This document shows, one piece after another, positions 17,682 to 28,367 of a stretch of 64,000 bases of DNA. Each line of letters opens with the position of its first letter. The first letter of the stretch is position 1. The notes beneath the pieces are model-generated. The model saw only the letters and a list, made by a program, of their open reading frames with translations, ran no database searches and was not told where the DNA came from. The DNA is from Flectonema sp. DT1601 (lineage: Eukaryota; Euglenozoa; Diplonemea; Diplonemida; Diplonemidae), in assembly GCA_964019425.1 (NCBI GenBank), contig OZ025842.1, positions 1 through 64,000 of the forward strand, given 5' to 3'. The position numbers and the translations under genes are program-made.

Positions 17682-20144
17682 ATTTTAACTCACCTGAGTA
17701 ACCTACGAAATGTGATGATGGCTTGGAGTATGATGAGGTTAACAAACGTGTAAAACATATTTCTTCAAGCACTTCTTTTTTTTTTTTTGTTGCACAATTT
17801 TGTCCCAACCTACAGCCACGATTTGCTTATAACAAACAATCTGTTATATGACGAAAATACGAGTTTCTCATCCCTTATTAAGCAACGTTCATGTGTTACC
17901 CTGTTGGGCAAACAAAATTTGTTTATCGATTAATATTTTCAACAGAAGGGTTCATGTATTCCAGAGATTTTTTGTAGTCAGAACCACACAATCCCTTCGC
18001 AGGAATAAAAAGAATACTTACATCAGTTTTCATGGAAACAGCACAGCTCTTGCTAGAATAACCTGAAACAAATGACTACCTAAACCCACCACCCGCGTAA
18101 GCAGACAGTATCTGAGACGGTTAATAACGCAAATTTTCGTCAAAGAGAGGGAGAACACGCCACATTAGAACAGAAAATAAGAAATAAAGAGAAATGATAC
18201 AAATAAAATAAAATAAGACAATTACACTAAAGGAAAGAGAGGTTCTTTATCTACCCAAGGAAATTTCACTGCAGGAGGAAACTTAACAGAAAGAATTTAG
18301 AAAGCTTGGATTCTGACCAGTCAGGATTGATCAGTGCATCTACTATATCGTAACATAGTACATATCGACATTTGTTTTCCAACACCTTGATAAGATTGGC
18401 CTGTAATGTTCCGAAGTAGTATGGTACGCCATACTTCTAACCGCCCGATGAAATAATGTTTCCTTTGCATCAGTTGGTGACAACCATCTTAAACTTCTTC
18501 CTTCAAACTATTAATGGTGATAAACACTAAAGAGGATCCCATTTCATCTAAGAAGGCTTTAGTATATATATGATCCACATATGTGCTATTATCAAGTACG
18601 TTTTCTGGAAATTATTCATAAGCTGCGTCAACAAATTTATGGTACTGCCCCTCCTTCAAAGTAAGTCTGCGCCCCCTTGGACAAACTACTAAAGCCATCG
18701 ATTCAAAAACACAATTACCTGCCGTGTCTGCTGAAGGAATTGTAAAATTATCATCAGAGTTTCCAACATAGATTTCCTAATATCAAAGGGTAGTAGAATA
18801 TGTAGTTTCAGGCCTTAATCTTATACTACTTGTCCCTTTTTAGGCCTTCATCAGTCACATAGCCATCAGGAACACAGCCATATCACTCAGCAAGAAATGA
18901 AAACAAAAGGATTAGTAACCTGACAGTCAGATTAAGGATAACTGCGCCGGATCTGGTAGGTTTACTCAGATCTAAGGAAACAAAATCTAAAAAAAAAAAA
19001 AAAAAAATCGTTGATCAACTGTAAAGAAAAAGTGTTCCGAAAATTAGTAGCATTGTTCTGTAGTGTTGCTGTAAACAGCTGGTGCTTTGTCTCGAACCCT
19101 GGTTATTACTTTGCTTTATATTTTATACATTTAATAAAAACTATTGCGGCGCAACAAGGAAGGAACATAAAAGACATCGCAATAATACCTCTCCCGTGAA
19201 ATCGTTGTACTCAGAAATGCAAAATTTTCACTAAGCAAAAAAACCTTTTTTTTTCAGACTGATAAATCAGCTCCGGTGGCGTAAGGGCTAAAAAAAAAAA
19301 AAATGTTGCGCCGAGAAGCATTGAACTGATTACTCTACAGGCACACCACATCAGTACCGGACCACGAACCCTCCTCACTTGCAGCAAACACAAAGGCGGA
19401 CCTGATTACTTCCGGCTGTAGTTCACACAAACTGAAGCACACAACTTATGACTTCCTGTCGCCATTCAAACGCTCCATACGGCATTATCTGCTGACACAG
19501 TCAGCACAACTGGATCCTGTATCAAGGAGGGAGCTGAGTCAGGAGGCTCAGCCCCAACTCACCTCCGTTTCGAAAGAGAGGTAGGCAGCAAATACTGCTG
19601 GCTCCTCCCCTCTGCATCTCAAGTCCTACACGGAACAGTCACGACCTCACGATTCCCGGAAGTGATGCGCTGCAAATAATCTTGGACGAGGATTCTATAC
19701 CAATGTTAAATGCCGCCACTCTTTCTTTCCTTGTGGGATGAAGCTTATGAAAGCTGGTGGGTGAAACTTTAACAATGTAAAAACAGCAACAATTTTAGGT
19801 ATTAAAAACAAAATTAACAAGTACTTTGACTAAAAATTATTTGTAGTTGTTAATTAAAGAAAACATACGTTTAGAAAAAAGAAAACATAAAAAGAGAAAA
19901 CTATATTTTGTCTTACTGACCAGAAGACGTTGTCGAATCTGGTAATTCGGGGGCCACGTACTAACTAGTCCGTTACAACTTACACTTCGAAGAAAAGAAA
20001 AAAACAGTTCTTATTCTCATCGAAGGGAAGAAGAATGTTGAACGCTTCTGATACAGGTGGGCGAAGGGAAAATTTATCGCAGGACGGCTAGCAAAAGGGT
20101 GAAGGTGAAGCAAAGCCTTCACCCTTTGCGCATGCGTTCAAAAA
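17682..20144. other. Spacer between the retroelement and the LINE fragment
   Basis: No intact gene is supported. The stretch contains a decayed coding relic on the minus strand (listed separately), poly-A at about 18990-19006 and 19289-19302, and a possible tRNA-like A box near 19272 (GGTGGCGTAAGGG). A hairpin lies at 20092-20130, with arms GCAAAAGGGTGAAGG and CCTTCACCCTTTGC differing by one base. Confidence 0.5.
18343..18776 (-). pseudogene. Decayed coding relic, possibly OTU-like
   Basis: Reading the minus strand gives protein-like sequence in two frames: a first part with NFTIPSADTAGNCVFESMAL and VCPRGRRLTLKEG, and a last part with RSLRWLSPTDAKETLFHRAV. It is broken in at least two places. 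The AGNCVF segment resembles the Cys motif of OTU cysteine proteases (DGNCLF), but a single motif is weak evidence and the family is not established. It could equally be the remnant of a mobile-element gene. Confidence 0.35.
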
Positions 20145-20560
20145 GATCAAAGATCTTGAGACGGAGGCTTTCAATGAATCGTGGCTAACGTCGAGGGTAC
20201 CGAGGATCTAGAAGGAGAGTCTTATCAAGCCAGTTTACAAACTAGGTAAACCAAAAGATAAGATCACTAGTTGCAGACCGATCACGTTGAACTCGGTAGT
20301 GGGTAAAGTATTAATCAGTGATTTATGATAGGCTGATGTTTTGGCTCACCGGAATGCCCTGTCGCCTATCGGACGGGTTTAGAAGAGGAAGGAATACATG
20401 TGAGCAGATTTCAATGTTAGTCAACACTCTTCACGTCCAGTGTGGTGAGTGCGACTGGCAACCTGAGCCCTTCCAGAACAGTAACGAGGGGTGTTCACCA
20501 GGGATTGATTATCGGCCCGTTGCTATACCTGATAATGGGGGCTACCACCGAGGAAGCCCG
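20145..20560 (+). pseudogene. Non-LTR retrotransposon (LINE) reverse-transcriptase fragment
   Basis: Plus-strand translation gives the LINE RT signature in order: FNESW, then KESLIKPVYKLGKPKD, then CRPITLNSVVGKVL, then RLSDGFRRGRNTCEQ, then GVHQGLIIGPLLYLIM, which corresponds to the usual G-x-PQG-S-x-LGPLLF block. A stop codon lies near 20215 where Trp is expected. Frames change near 20315 and again near 20460. The catalytic YADD block and everything after it are missing. The fragment carries only the first half of the RT domain and has no visible ends of its own. Confidence 0.8.
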
Positions 20561-20960
20561 ATGTAACCTGTACTTGAATGAATACTGGAATCCAACTACG
20601 AGCTTTTTAATAGCAGCAGCATTAATATACGCTGCTGGTGCTGGAATTACCGCGGGTGCTGGCACCAGTCCCAACAGGTGTACTTTACCTCAAATCCTTT
20701 TCATCGACTTTGTGCAGGAAAGGTACCTGTTAATAGAAAGAAATAAAGAAGCTGCACTTGTTTACAAAACTAATCTAAACTACATCTCAACAAATAAAAA
20801 CAGAACAGAAAATTACAAGGTAGTCTGTTAAATAAAAAAGCTGTTGACTCTATTTTCGTCTAATTTGTCACCTCAGAGACTGACTTGTGGTTTGAGAAAC
20901 GGTCACAAAACTGGTTATGTATTTACTCGAGCTGCTTTGCTGCAAGTTGGACTTTAGAAA

Positions 20961-22463
20961 CTAACGGACATTTGCAGCAAGATTGCGTGATCTTCGATCT
21001 CGAGCTCGAAGAGGCTTCTCGTGCTGCTCTTGCGGTTGTTGCTGATAGCATTCCGACTTCTGTTGTGCCTTTTCCCACACTGCACGAATGCTTTCCTTAT
21101 TCCATCCTCTCCCATCCTCTGCAGTGGCGGCATAAGAAGAGCACACATCGACAAAGTCTGAAGCAAGAGCCCGATTATAGTCAGCTTGAGGTGGTGTACT
21201 TTGGTTGCCAATTCTCCGAAACTCATCTGCCCCAGCTATGGTGCTCTGTGAGGCCAACTTGTCAACCTGATGAGATCCAACTTCAACAAAGTCCTGCGGA
21301 AGATATCTTTGTTCAACTTTCCGTGACTCTTCAAAACCTAACTGACGAACTCTATTTGGTTGTCTGCTTCGTACATCCCTGACGCGTTCTCTTGAATTGT
21401 TCCTTGTCACTTCATCCTCTCCCTGAATTTTCATAAACTCGCTCAAAGTCCGCTCTTTTGGGGATTCTCGCTTAAGTCGGTAAAATCTGTCGGGATTTCC
21501 TGCATTTGCAACAAGATCTTTTGTGGGATTTGTTTCCTTGTAAGAACTATTTCTTCGACTGTCTTCCTCTTTTTTGCGAAGATTTCGTGGGCTGTTAGTT
21601 CTCTGTGGGACACTAGTTTCTTGACTTCGAAATCTGACATTACTGGAATTTGGTCGAGTCGGTTGAGAACCCTCATCCCCGACATTTTCAGGTCGTTGAG
21701 TCAGCCCCTTTGGAGATCTGCTTTTGGAACACCGCAGCGATGCTGACCGGCGCCTGGGGGATTTTTGAGGAGGGCCGCCTAAAATGTGCATCTTATTCCC
21801 ATATATTGCTTTCCCCGGAGGATACCATGTGGGCGAGATTGACCTGCGCTCAGGAGACCTGCTTTTTTGTCTTCTGGAGATGTTACTTCCCATGTAGTGC
21901 GGATCAGGTGGCGGTCGGTAGTAGGGGTCGAGTTTTGAAGAGAGGATTTCGAAATTTTTCATGCGACTCATGGCAATGCGATATCGACATAGTTCCTCTT
22001 CTTCCCTGAGAGAGATTGCTGCAGCTTTGAATACACACATGATACTCTCGAAGGCGATGGCCCACTCTTCTCCGCTGTTAACTCTTGCTGGCTGCCCTCC
22101 GCGTTTTGCAGACTTGGACCTGGATTTTAGATTGCGACCTGCACAGAGCGCCTTATTTCTACTCCGACTTCTTGCAGTTGATTTCATGTATCGCGGGGAC
22201 TGCGGTATCATCTTAACTGCAAGCTGCTGCCCAACATCAGGTGATTTAACTGCCCTAATACTTGCTTCACCGCATTCCACCAGTCTCACAGGGTTTTCCT
22301 CAAACAGTGTACAACCACTTTCCTCTACCGAAACATTCCTTAATATTCCCCTTATATCAGTGTACTGTCCAGCTGTCTGTTGCGGACTTCCCCATCGAAA
22401 ATGCACCACCGATTTTCCGTCACCCGTCACATCTTTGAAATCACCCTCTCTGTATCCATTCAT
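20961..22463 (-). CDS. Ser/Arg-rich protein of unknown function
   Basis: This is a 500-residue ORF with no domain I recognise. The first 60 residues contain a short ordered-looking segment (VVHFRWGSPQ). Residues about 130-185 look helical and Cys-containing. The remainder is basic, low-complexity and rich in Ser, Arg and Pro, with SR-type motifs such as SRSPERRS, RRRSASLR and SKSRSPKG at about residues 205-260. SR-rich tails occur in RNA-processing and nuclear-speckle proteins and are heavily phosphorylated, so an RNA-related role is possible but unproven. It is the most downstream gene of the minus-strand cluster, starting 350 bp after the next gene's stop. Plus-strand ORFs over the same span (20885-21382 and others) are shadows. 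Confidence 0.7.
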   Translation of the reverse strand: MNGYREGDFKDVTGDGKSVVHFRWGSPQQTAGQYTDIRGILRNVSVEESGCTLFEENPVRLVECGEASIRAVKSPDVGQQLAVKMIPQSPRYMKSTARSRSRNKALCAGRNLKSRSKSAKRGGQPARVNSGEEWAIAFESIMCVFKAAAISLREEEELCRYRIAMSRMKNFEILSSKLDPYYRPPPDPHYMGSNISRRQKSRSPERRSISPTWYPPGKAIYGNKMHILGGPPQKSPRRRSASLRCSKSRSPKGLTQRPENVGDEGSQPTRPNSSNVRFRSQETSVPQRTNSPRNLRKKEEDSRRNSSYKETNPTKDLVANAGNPDRFYRLKRESPKERTLSEFMKIQGEDEVTRNNSRERVRDVRSRQPNRVRQLGFEESRKVEQRYLPQDFVEVGSHQVDKLASQSTIAGADEFRRIGNQSTPPQADYNRALASDFVDVCSSYAATAEDGRGWNKESIRAVWEKAQQKSECYQQQPQEQHEKPLRARDRRSRNLAANVR

Positions 22464-22813
22464 TATTTTTCATTTAGTGACGAAGAGTTGACCCTTTAAG
22501 TGAACAGTAATAACAAACAAGCAACATCAAAACCTGAGCAAAGACATCTCCGTTTTTCAACGAAAACGTCGAATCCCAGAAACCTGAAAGAAACGATGCA
22601 AATGCTGATGTTCAGATCAATGAAAACGTGACAACCGAAACAGAAACTGAACTGCAGAGAATAGGTCACTTTATCTTTTCTAGTCCGTCAGAGCAACAGA
22701 GCTTCTATTAGAGCTTCACTGCGACAAAAAAAAAAAACTAAAACCAAAACAATAAAGCAAAGGAAAGAGCACAGAGCACTGACAATCGCTGCTAATTTAT
22801 TGTAACCGCATCT

Positions 22814-25756
22814 TTACCTTCGATATGTTAGATGTGGTAATTTCAGATCGTACCCCAACCTTTCAGAACTCAATAAGAGAAACACCACTATACTCGTTAC
22901 AAGAGTGCCGAAGAAGCTGGCCGTTGTTGCTGCACCGTTTATACAAGGGTCGGATAAATTAATTCCAAAAACCTTACAACTAGTAGCAGTACCTGAGGAA
23001 AGTACAACAGATACCGAATACAGGATGAGGAATAAAGCGACTACTCGAATGGTCAGCCTCGACAACAGCGAAATTCGAGGGGCAGAGTTAACGATTCTGT
23101 ACGACCTATCGACTGAAGAGAAAAACGCAGATGAGGGTGAAAGAAGTGAAACTCCCTTGTTCAATGCTTCCAATAACACGACTTCTCCCTGTCGACGAAC
23201 CCAAATACTATTCAACCAAATGTCATACTCATCAGGCCGTGGACACTTAACCAAAACACTCTCAGTATCTAATAAACTATGCATACAGACTACTGTAACA
23301 TTTCGTACTTCCGATATTGTTAATACTCCATTAATAACTAATCCCTGAATAATAATGTTTTCTTCATTGCACACTACATCCCCTTCTACTACAGACCCCG
23401 TTTCGAAATTCAGGACTAAAGGGAGAGTGCAAGTACCCTGTCTATGTTGTCCCCACTCTATTAAGGGGATAACATGCTTCCCAGGAAGAAATGTTATGAG
23501 AATATATTTTATATCGGTAGGAAGCTGACTTTCAGAAATGGAAAGCTGCGCGAAGGCATCAGAAATGTTCTTGAAAGGGAACGCACGGCTGCCAGTGACA
23601 GGTGATTCTACTCGAGCTCCTACTGGCTTGACAAACAGGCGTAAATATGGTTTGCGGACAGTTTGAACGTCGCTCTGAAACTTCACACTGTGAGGACTAA
23701 TTGTCGTAGTTTGAAGTGACCCGGGAAGGTGAGAAACAAATGAGGATTTTTGATGAATGTTTTTGGAAGTATTTTCATGTTGCTCTGCAGATAGAGCGGA
23801 CAAGGAAAAAATACTGTCGTCTAAGTCCAGCAAGCGCAGCAAACTAGCGTTGAAAGTACCATGACTGGCCAGTGGTAGTTCCAGAACTTCGAATGCATAA
23901 TGACCGTCATTTTGCATTGAAAGAGCTCTGTCAACATTGCTGTCTCCGTTAACCGATAAAATCCATTGGCCCGATTTCAACCCCGCAGTGTCACCAGCAA
24001 GATTCTCGTTCACTTTCATTATCCTGTTGTTGCTAATAGCAATACCAAGGGGTGCATCTCTGCTACTAGTAACACGTCTGATATTACCCCATCCCTGATG
24101 AATCTGATTTGATGTTGGTGATCGCAGGGCAGATCGGTGACTACCAGAAACCAGATACCCTCCAGGGTATCCAATTGAGCTAATGACTGTTGTTCCCCAA
24201 ACAAAATCAATACTCCGAGTGTTATCCACTGGCAACATCCTAGGGTCTGGTGTTGTTAGGATCGTTGCTTCTATGTCAGAAACTCCTATTTTTTCGTGTT
24301 TCACAACCACAGATCCTTCATAACAGTCAGGTTCCGTGATAATATTATTTTCTGAATAGAATTCTTTCTCAGACACTCTAATTGTCTTCTCGATCAGGTT
24401 GCCGCGTCTGTACTCTGCTGCCCATTGTTCCAGCGACAATCCTCGGAGAGTACTGCAGTAGTGAAATGACCAAATACGAGCGAAAAGAGGAGTACACCTG
24501 TCGCAAGGGATGACGGTATCGCTGACTTGAACGGCCGGCGTAGACTGACACGCGACATTTGCGGTAGCCCATGCGCCTTTCTGTAAACACTCGCGTTGCA
24601 CAGCCTCCCAGTCAGTACCCTTTGGCGAAGGATCGAGTCCTGGAGCACAATGTCCGTGAATAAGGGTATCAATTGCATCTTCGGGCTCGTTAACTACAGG
24701 AGGAGGTTTCTTACAGTTGGGTGTAACGGCAGATAATAAGACAGACGTTGTAACTTCAGCGACTGTGCAAGCGTGAGAAATCTCGTACAGGTCAGCGTCT
24801 ACGTGTAGAATACATTGCAACGCCAGCCCTCTGGCAACAGTTGGGTGTTTCAGATGACAAGCAAGGAGACAGGCCTGCCAAAGTTCAGGACTGTCTTCAC
24901 TGTAGAGAACAGAGCGAGTGAGGTGTTTTTGAATAGTTTCGTCAAACAAGGAAGATTCTGGCTGCCCTGCGATCATCCAATCCTTTATAACAATTGAAAG
25001 TTCAATCCAGATTGCTGTTAGCGGGAAGTTCCTCTTTCTGTAGTCTGAAGCCAACTGTGAAAGATCTGAAGCCGTGATCCTCAACAAGTTAGGTACCGGG
25101 TTTAAGTATCCGCCCGGTGTTGTTTCGTAATAGTTGCTCTCAGCAGGTGACGACTGCTCGCGGACAAATTGAAGAATCTTCGCTGCATCACCTTCACCTT
25201 CAGGACCATCAGCAAGTGCATCCAAATGCAATTGAGTTAAAGCATGCGGCCGTTCATTAGAACTAGACTCTGCAGGAGATGAACTCAGTAAAAGTTGTAA
25301 TTTGAAGAGAACTAATCCCTGCAATAGAATTATTATAATACTTCCAATTCCTAACAATGATTTAGGACCAAATGAATCTTCTTCAAAATCAGAGAACGAG
25401 TACCAAGAATCCAACAGAGTAAATGCCGCTAAGCTCACCATCCCGCCTACCAAAACAATAAAATCCGGCTCTGCGCTCGCTGCCCCCCTGCTTAACTTTC
25501 TAGTAACGAAGCTGAAAACGAACATCAACAGCAAAGCAATAAAAACGGATAAACTGGAAATCTTTTTATCAAATAAACCCTCGTCATCTTCCAAGACTTT
25601 GGTATCTGTTTGGAATTCAACCGTCAAACTCTCAACTCGTTCTGTCATTGTTTGTGTTGCCTTCCCGTCGAGTACCATTCCAGTGTAGGTTGTGTGCGTC
25701 TCTGTTGGGGTTCTGCTCACATCCTCCACCTCTGTAAGTGTAGTGTTGGTGGACAT
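22814..25756 (-). CDS. Multi-pass membrane protein with PDZ-like segment and predicted beta-helix
   Basis: The protein has 980 residues. Three hydrophobic segments lie near the N-terminus (about 69-88, 97-118, 133-156) and two near the C-terminus (about 905-927 and 942-965). Between them lies a helical region (about 190-400). A PDZ-like segment follows around 566-630, with the opening PLGIAISNN and the later LKSGQWILSVNGDS, the usual carboxylate-loop and ligand-binding landmarks. A stretch at about 725-870 has the look of a right-handed parallel beta-helix (AFPFKNISDAFAQL, then short repeated beta runs). No catalytic residues are evident. It may be a scaffold at a membrane. No close family is recognised. 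It lies 162 bp upstream of nothing but spacer and the PPR-like gene, on the same strand. Confidence 0.75.
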   Translation of the reverse strand: MSTNTTLTEVEDVSRTPTETHTTYTGMVLDGKATQTMTERVESLTVEFQTDTKVLEDDEGLFDKKISSLSVFIALLLMFVFSFVTRKLSRGAASAEPDFIVLVGGMVSLAAFTLLDSWYSFSDFEEDSFGPKSLLGIGSIIIILLQGLVLFKLQLLLSSSPAESSSNERPHALTQLHLDALADGPEGEGDAAKILQFVREQSSPAESNYYETTPGGYLNPVPNLLRITASDLSQLASDYRKRNFPLTAIWIELSIVIKDWMIAGQPESSLFDETIQKHLTRSVLYSEDSPELWQACLLACHLKHPTVARGLALQCILHVDADLYEISHACTVAEVTTSVLLSAVTPNCKKPPPVVNEPEDAIDTLIHGHCAPGLDPSPKGTDWEAVQRECLQKGAWATANVACQSTPAVQVSDTVIPCDRCTPLFARIWSFHYCSTLRGLSLEQWAAEYRRGNLIEKTIRVSEKEFYSENNIITEPDCYEGSVVVKHEKIGVSDIEATILTTPDPRMLPVDNTRSIDFVWGTTVISSIGYPGGYLVSGSHRSALRSPTSNQIHQGWGNIRRVTSSRDAPLGIAISNNRIMKVNENLAGDTAGLKSGQWILSVNGDSNVDRALSMQNDGHYAFEVLELPLASHGTFNASLLRLLDLDDSIFSLSALSAEQHENTSKNIHQKSSFVSHLPGSLQTTTISPHSVKFQSDVQTVRKPYLRLFVKPVGARVESPVTGSRAFPFKNISDAFAQLSISESQLPTDIKYILITFLPGKHVIPLIEWGQHRQGTCTLPLVLNFETGSVVEGDVVCNEENIIIQGLVINGVLTISEVRNVTVVCMHSLLDTESVLVKCPRPDEYDIWLNSIWVRRQGEVVLLEALNKGVSLLSPSSAFFSSVDRSYRIVNSAPRISLLSRLTIRVVALFLILYSVSVVLSSGTATSCKVFGINLSDPCINGAATTASFFGTLVTSIVVFLLLSSERLGYDLKLPHLTYRR

Positions 25757-25917
25757 ATTTTTATTTCATCAAAAGATGGACTGAAGTGAATGAAGTAACT
25801 GAGAACTAGAAAACCTGACTAAAGCTATCTTGGAAATGGATCATTCGATGATCTTTCCACCGGCCAATAACAGGCGGAGAATAATTATGTAAAGTATCGT
25901 CATCCACTCTCAGGAGA

Positions 25918-26952
25918 TTACATCTCAACATAAATCGGTTCCTTACTCTTGTCGGTATTTGATATTCTTTGCATCGCCATCCGAAGTTGTGGTTTCAGTT
26001 TGTCATCGACACCGTTGTCATGTAGTTCAAAAAGAAGCTTTTTTTCCTCATCTGAAAGTTCTTTTGGACAACGAGACATAATATGCAACAGAAGTATAAT
26101 ATTTCCCGACACAGCTGATGACTTCGGATGTATCTGTTGTTGATGTTCACAAAAGAGACTCAGAGCTCGAGCAGGGGAATTGGAATCAGTGAAGGCTGCT
26201 ATCAATGCGAATGTTATGCTTGGTGTGCCACGGGAAAAACCAGAAATCTCTTCAAGAATCTCAGTATTTCCTTCGTATCCCTGAAATCGTATGTAAGCAG
26301 CTAAAGTATCAGTCGGCAATGCCTGAGGCTTGGTAACTGAGTATCCTAATTTTCTGACGTATCGAATAACGTCTCTGTGAGTTCCAAAGGCCATCATTAT
26401 ATTACAAGTCGCGGTGTTAGTTATTTCACATCTCTCCATCACTTTGAATATTGAGATGGCTGCCTTGTCAATCGTTGCACGGACTCTTTCAAAATCGGAT
26501 TGAGATACGGAATGTCTGATTTTCGACTTGTACTTCGACAATCCATGCAAGATTGTATTGCAAAGTACTGGCGAAAGAGCGTACTTCGTATCGGTGAATT
26601 GTTTGAATGTAGTTTTCAACTTGTAAATATTTCCATTTATAGCATACGCGCCAAGTAAGAAATGATACCCGTTGGAAGTTAACTGCCCCCGCTGACTTGT
26701 CAGTTCCTTTGCGTACATTTCGCACTCCGGCAACCAACTTCTTTTGGAACATTGTAGCATCAACGTCTCCAATGTTCTCACTCCTATTTGCCAGTTGTTT
26801 GATTTTTGAAGGTCTGCGACTCCCGACTTCATTTCTTCGCGTGTCAGTTCAGCTCTCGATTTATCGAACAGACTCTTTACCTGCATTGACAAATTGTAAT
26901 CACCGTGAGGACCGAATCGCCTTACAGCAAGCAAAGTACAGCTCCTCAGCAT
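25918..26952 (-). CDS. PPR-like mitochondrial protein
   Basis: This 344-residue protein begins MLRSCTLLAVRRFG, a typical mitochondrial targeting sequence (Arg, Leu and Ser, no acids). The body is an array of paired helices of about 35 residues. Characteristic motifs include NGYHFLLGAYAINGNIYKLK near residue 94, LCNTILHGLSKYKS near 136 and TCNIMMAFG near 185, all matching the helix-A pattern of pentatricopeptide repeats. PPR proteins bind organellar RNA and are abundant in euglenozoan mitochondria and their ribosomes. The exact role is not visible. The repeats are degenerate, so automated PPR counts may be low. Confidence 0.65.
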   Translation of the reverse strand: MLRSCTLLAVRRFGPHGDYNLSMQVKSLFDKSRAELTREEMKSGVADLQKSNNWQIGVRTLETLMLQCSKRSWLPECEMYAKELTSQRGQLTSNGYHFLLGAYAINGNIYKLKTTFKQFTDTKYALSPVLCNTILHGLSKYKSKIRHSVSQSDFERVRATIDKAAISIFKVMERCEITNTATCNIMMAFGTHRDVIRYVRKLGYSVTKPQALPTDTLAAYIRFQGYEGNTEILEEISGFSRGTPSITFALIAAFTDSNSPARALSLFCEHQQQIHPKSSAVSGNIILLLHIMSRCPKELSDEEKKLLFELHDNGVDDKLKPQLRMAMQRISNTDKSKEPIYVEM

Positions 26953-28367
26953 ATTTATGCTTTACATTCCTAGTTAGTCTGTTTGCGAAAAATAAACTGA
27001 TTCTGTAAACACTTCTTCAATTCCTTACTACGGAATTACTGTCACAAGGAATGACAAACCGCGAAAAAGTTATTCTGTTCATTCGTTCTCAGTGCAAGAT
27101 AAACTACCAGCGCTGTTAGGAATAGTTGCGCGCTGGACACTTCCGTAGGAACTTTTTGAAAAAATGTGGGGAATTAAGAAAGCGATGGAAGTCTTCATCC
27201 TTTCCAATTTTCTGACTACTCCTACGAAGACATCAATAGAATTCCGTATTAACCTGTCAGAGATTGCGTCATCAAAGACCACAACCTCTCAACAGACTTT
27301 TAATACATCAGAGTTCCAAGTGGCTTCAGTTGAGTAGATAAACGACCGGGTACACGCTCGACTTCAATAATTCCTTGGCATACAACTGATACAATGATCA
27401 AAAAATAAAAGAGAACTCTTCACATCTTAACAAACAGATTATCACGTCGTTGAAATAAGCAGCCGTTACAACTACCAGAACTCAAAAACAAACGGAAAAA
27501 AAAAAAAAACTGTCCATTAAACTACTACAAACTCTTATATTAGAAAACACACTTTACGATTTAAGAATGACAGATTATCTTTAAATAAAACGTCAACACA
27601 ACGCACAGTTGGGAGGGTGAAACTTTAAAAAAGTAATAAAAAAAAAACAATCAACTCACAGATGGGGAGAGAGAGAGAGTTAAATATCAGTTGACACCAA
27701 AGGAACACAACAAATGGTCAATAGTTGTGAAAAGTAAATTACAGATTAAGGCAATACAAACTAACTCGCTCCTTTTCTTAAATTAAACGACACTCGTAAA
27801 TATGACACAAAGTTCATGTCATATTAATTAGAGAAGAATGCAATCGCTGGGTTCAGAATTCAATTTCCCTTTTCGATGCGATCTTTTCTTGCGATTTTTT
27901 ATGTCAGCCGTATTCACTTGAACGAAGAGGAACGAATTAATTTGTTGAAGAATTTTGTTTTGTTTTGTTTTGTCTTTTCCGTTATATCCGAAGTAACGAT
28001 TTCGATGATTTGAAATATTTCTCTGAACTAACCTTCTTAATACTGTTCGCAAATTCACGCATCGGTGTGCGAACAGTAATAAGAAGGTAATCCTTAACAA
28101 ACTATTTGATGATTTGATGAATATCTGAAATCATCATCGTTACGAACTGTACGGTCACCAATTAAGAAAAGTTATTTATATTTTGGGGGAATTGGAAAAA
28201 ATGAGGCGAACGATGTTTTGAATGATTATATTTTAACGTCGCACTCCCTTGAGTGAAATTCCGATTGTCATTTACTTTAAAAGTTATTGAGCGACATCGC
28301 TATTCAGTCACTATGGGAGTATAGACAGCAGAGAGGAATTTTTTTTAAGGTTTTTGAGAAGCTTCTA
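26953..28367. other. Intergenic, no gene seen
   Basis: This AT-rich spacer lies between the PPR-like gene and the dehydrogenase fusion gene. Short ORFs here (for example 27828-28100 minus) lack protein-like composition. It contains a GA run near 27668 and poly-A runs near 27496 and 27638. It should hold the 3' UTR of the gene upstream and the 5' UTR of the PPR-like gene. Near 28040-28085 two copies of GTTCGCA flank a short inverted repeat. Confidence 0.5.
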
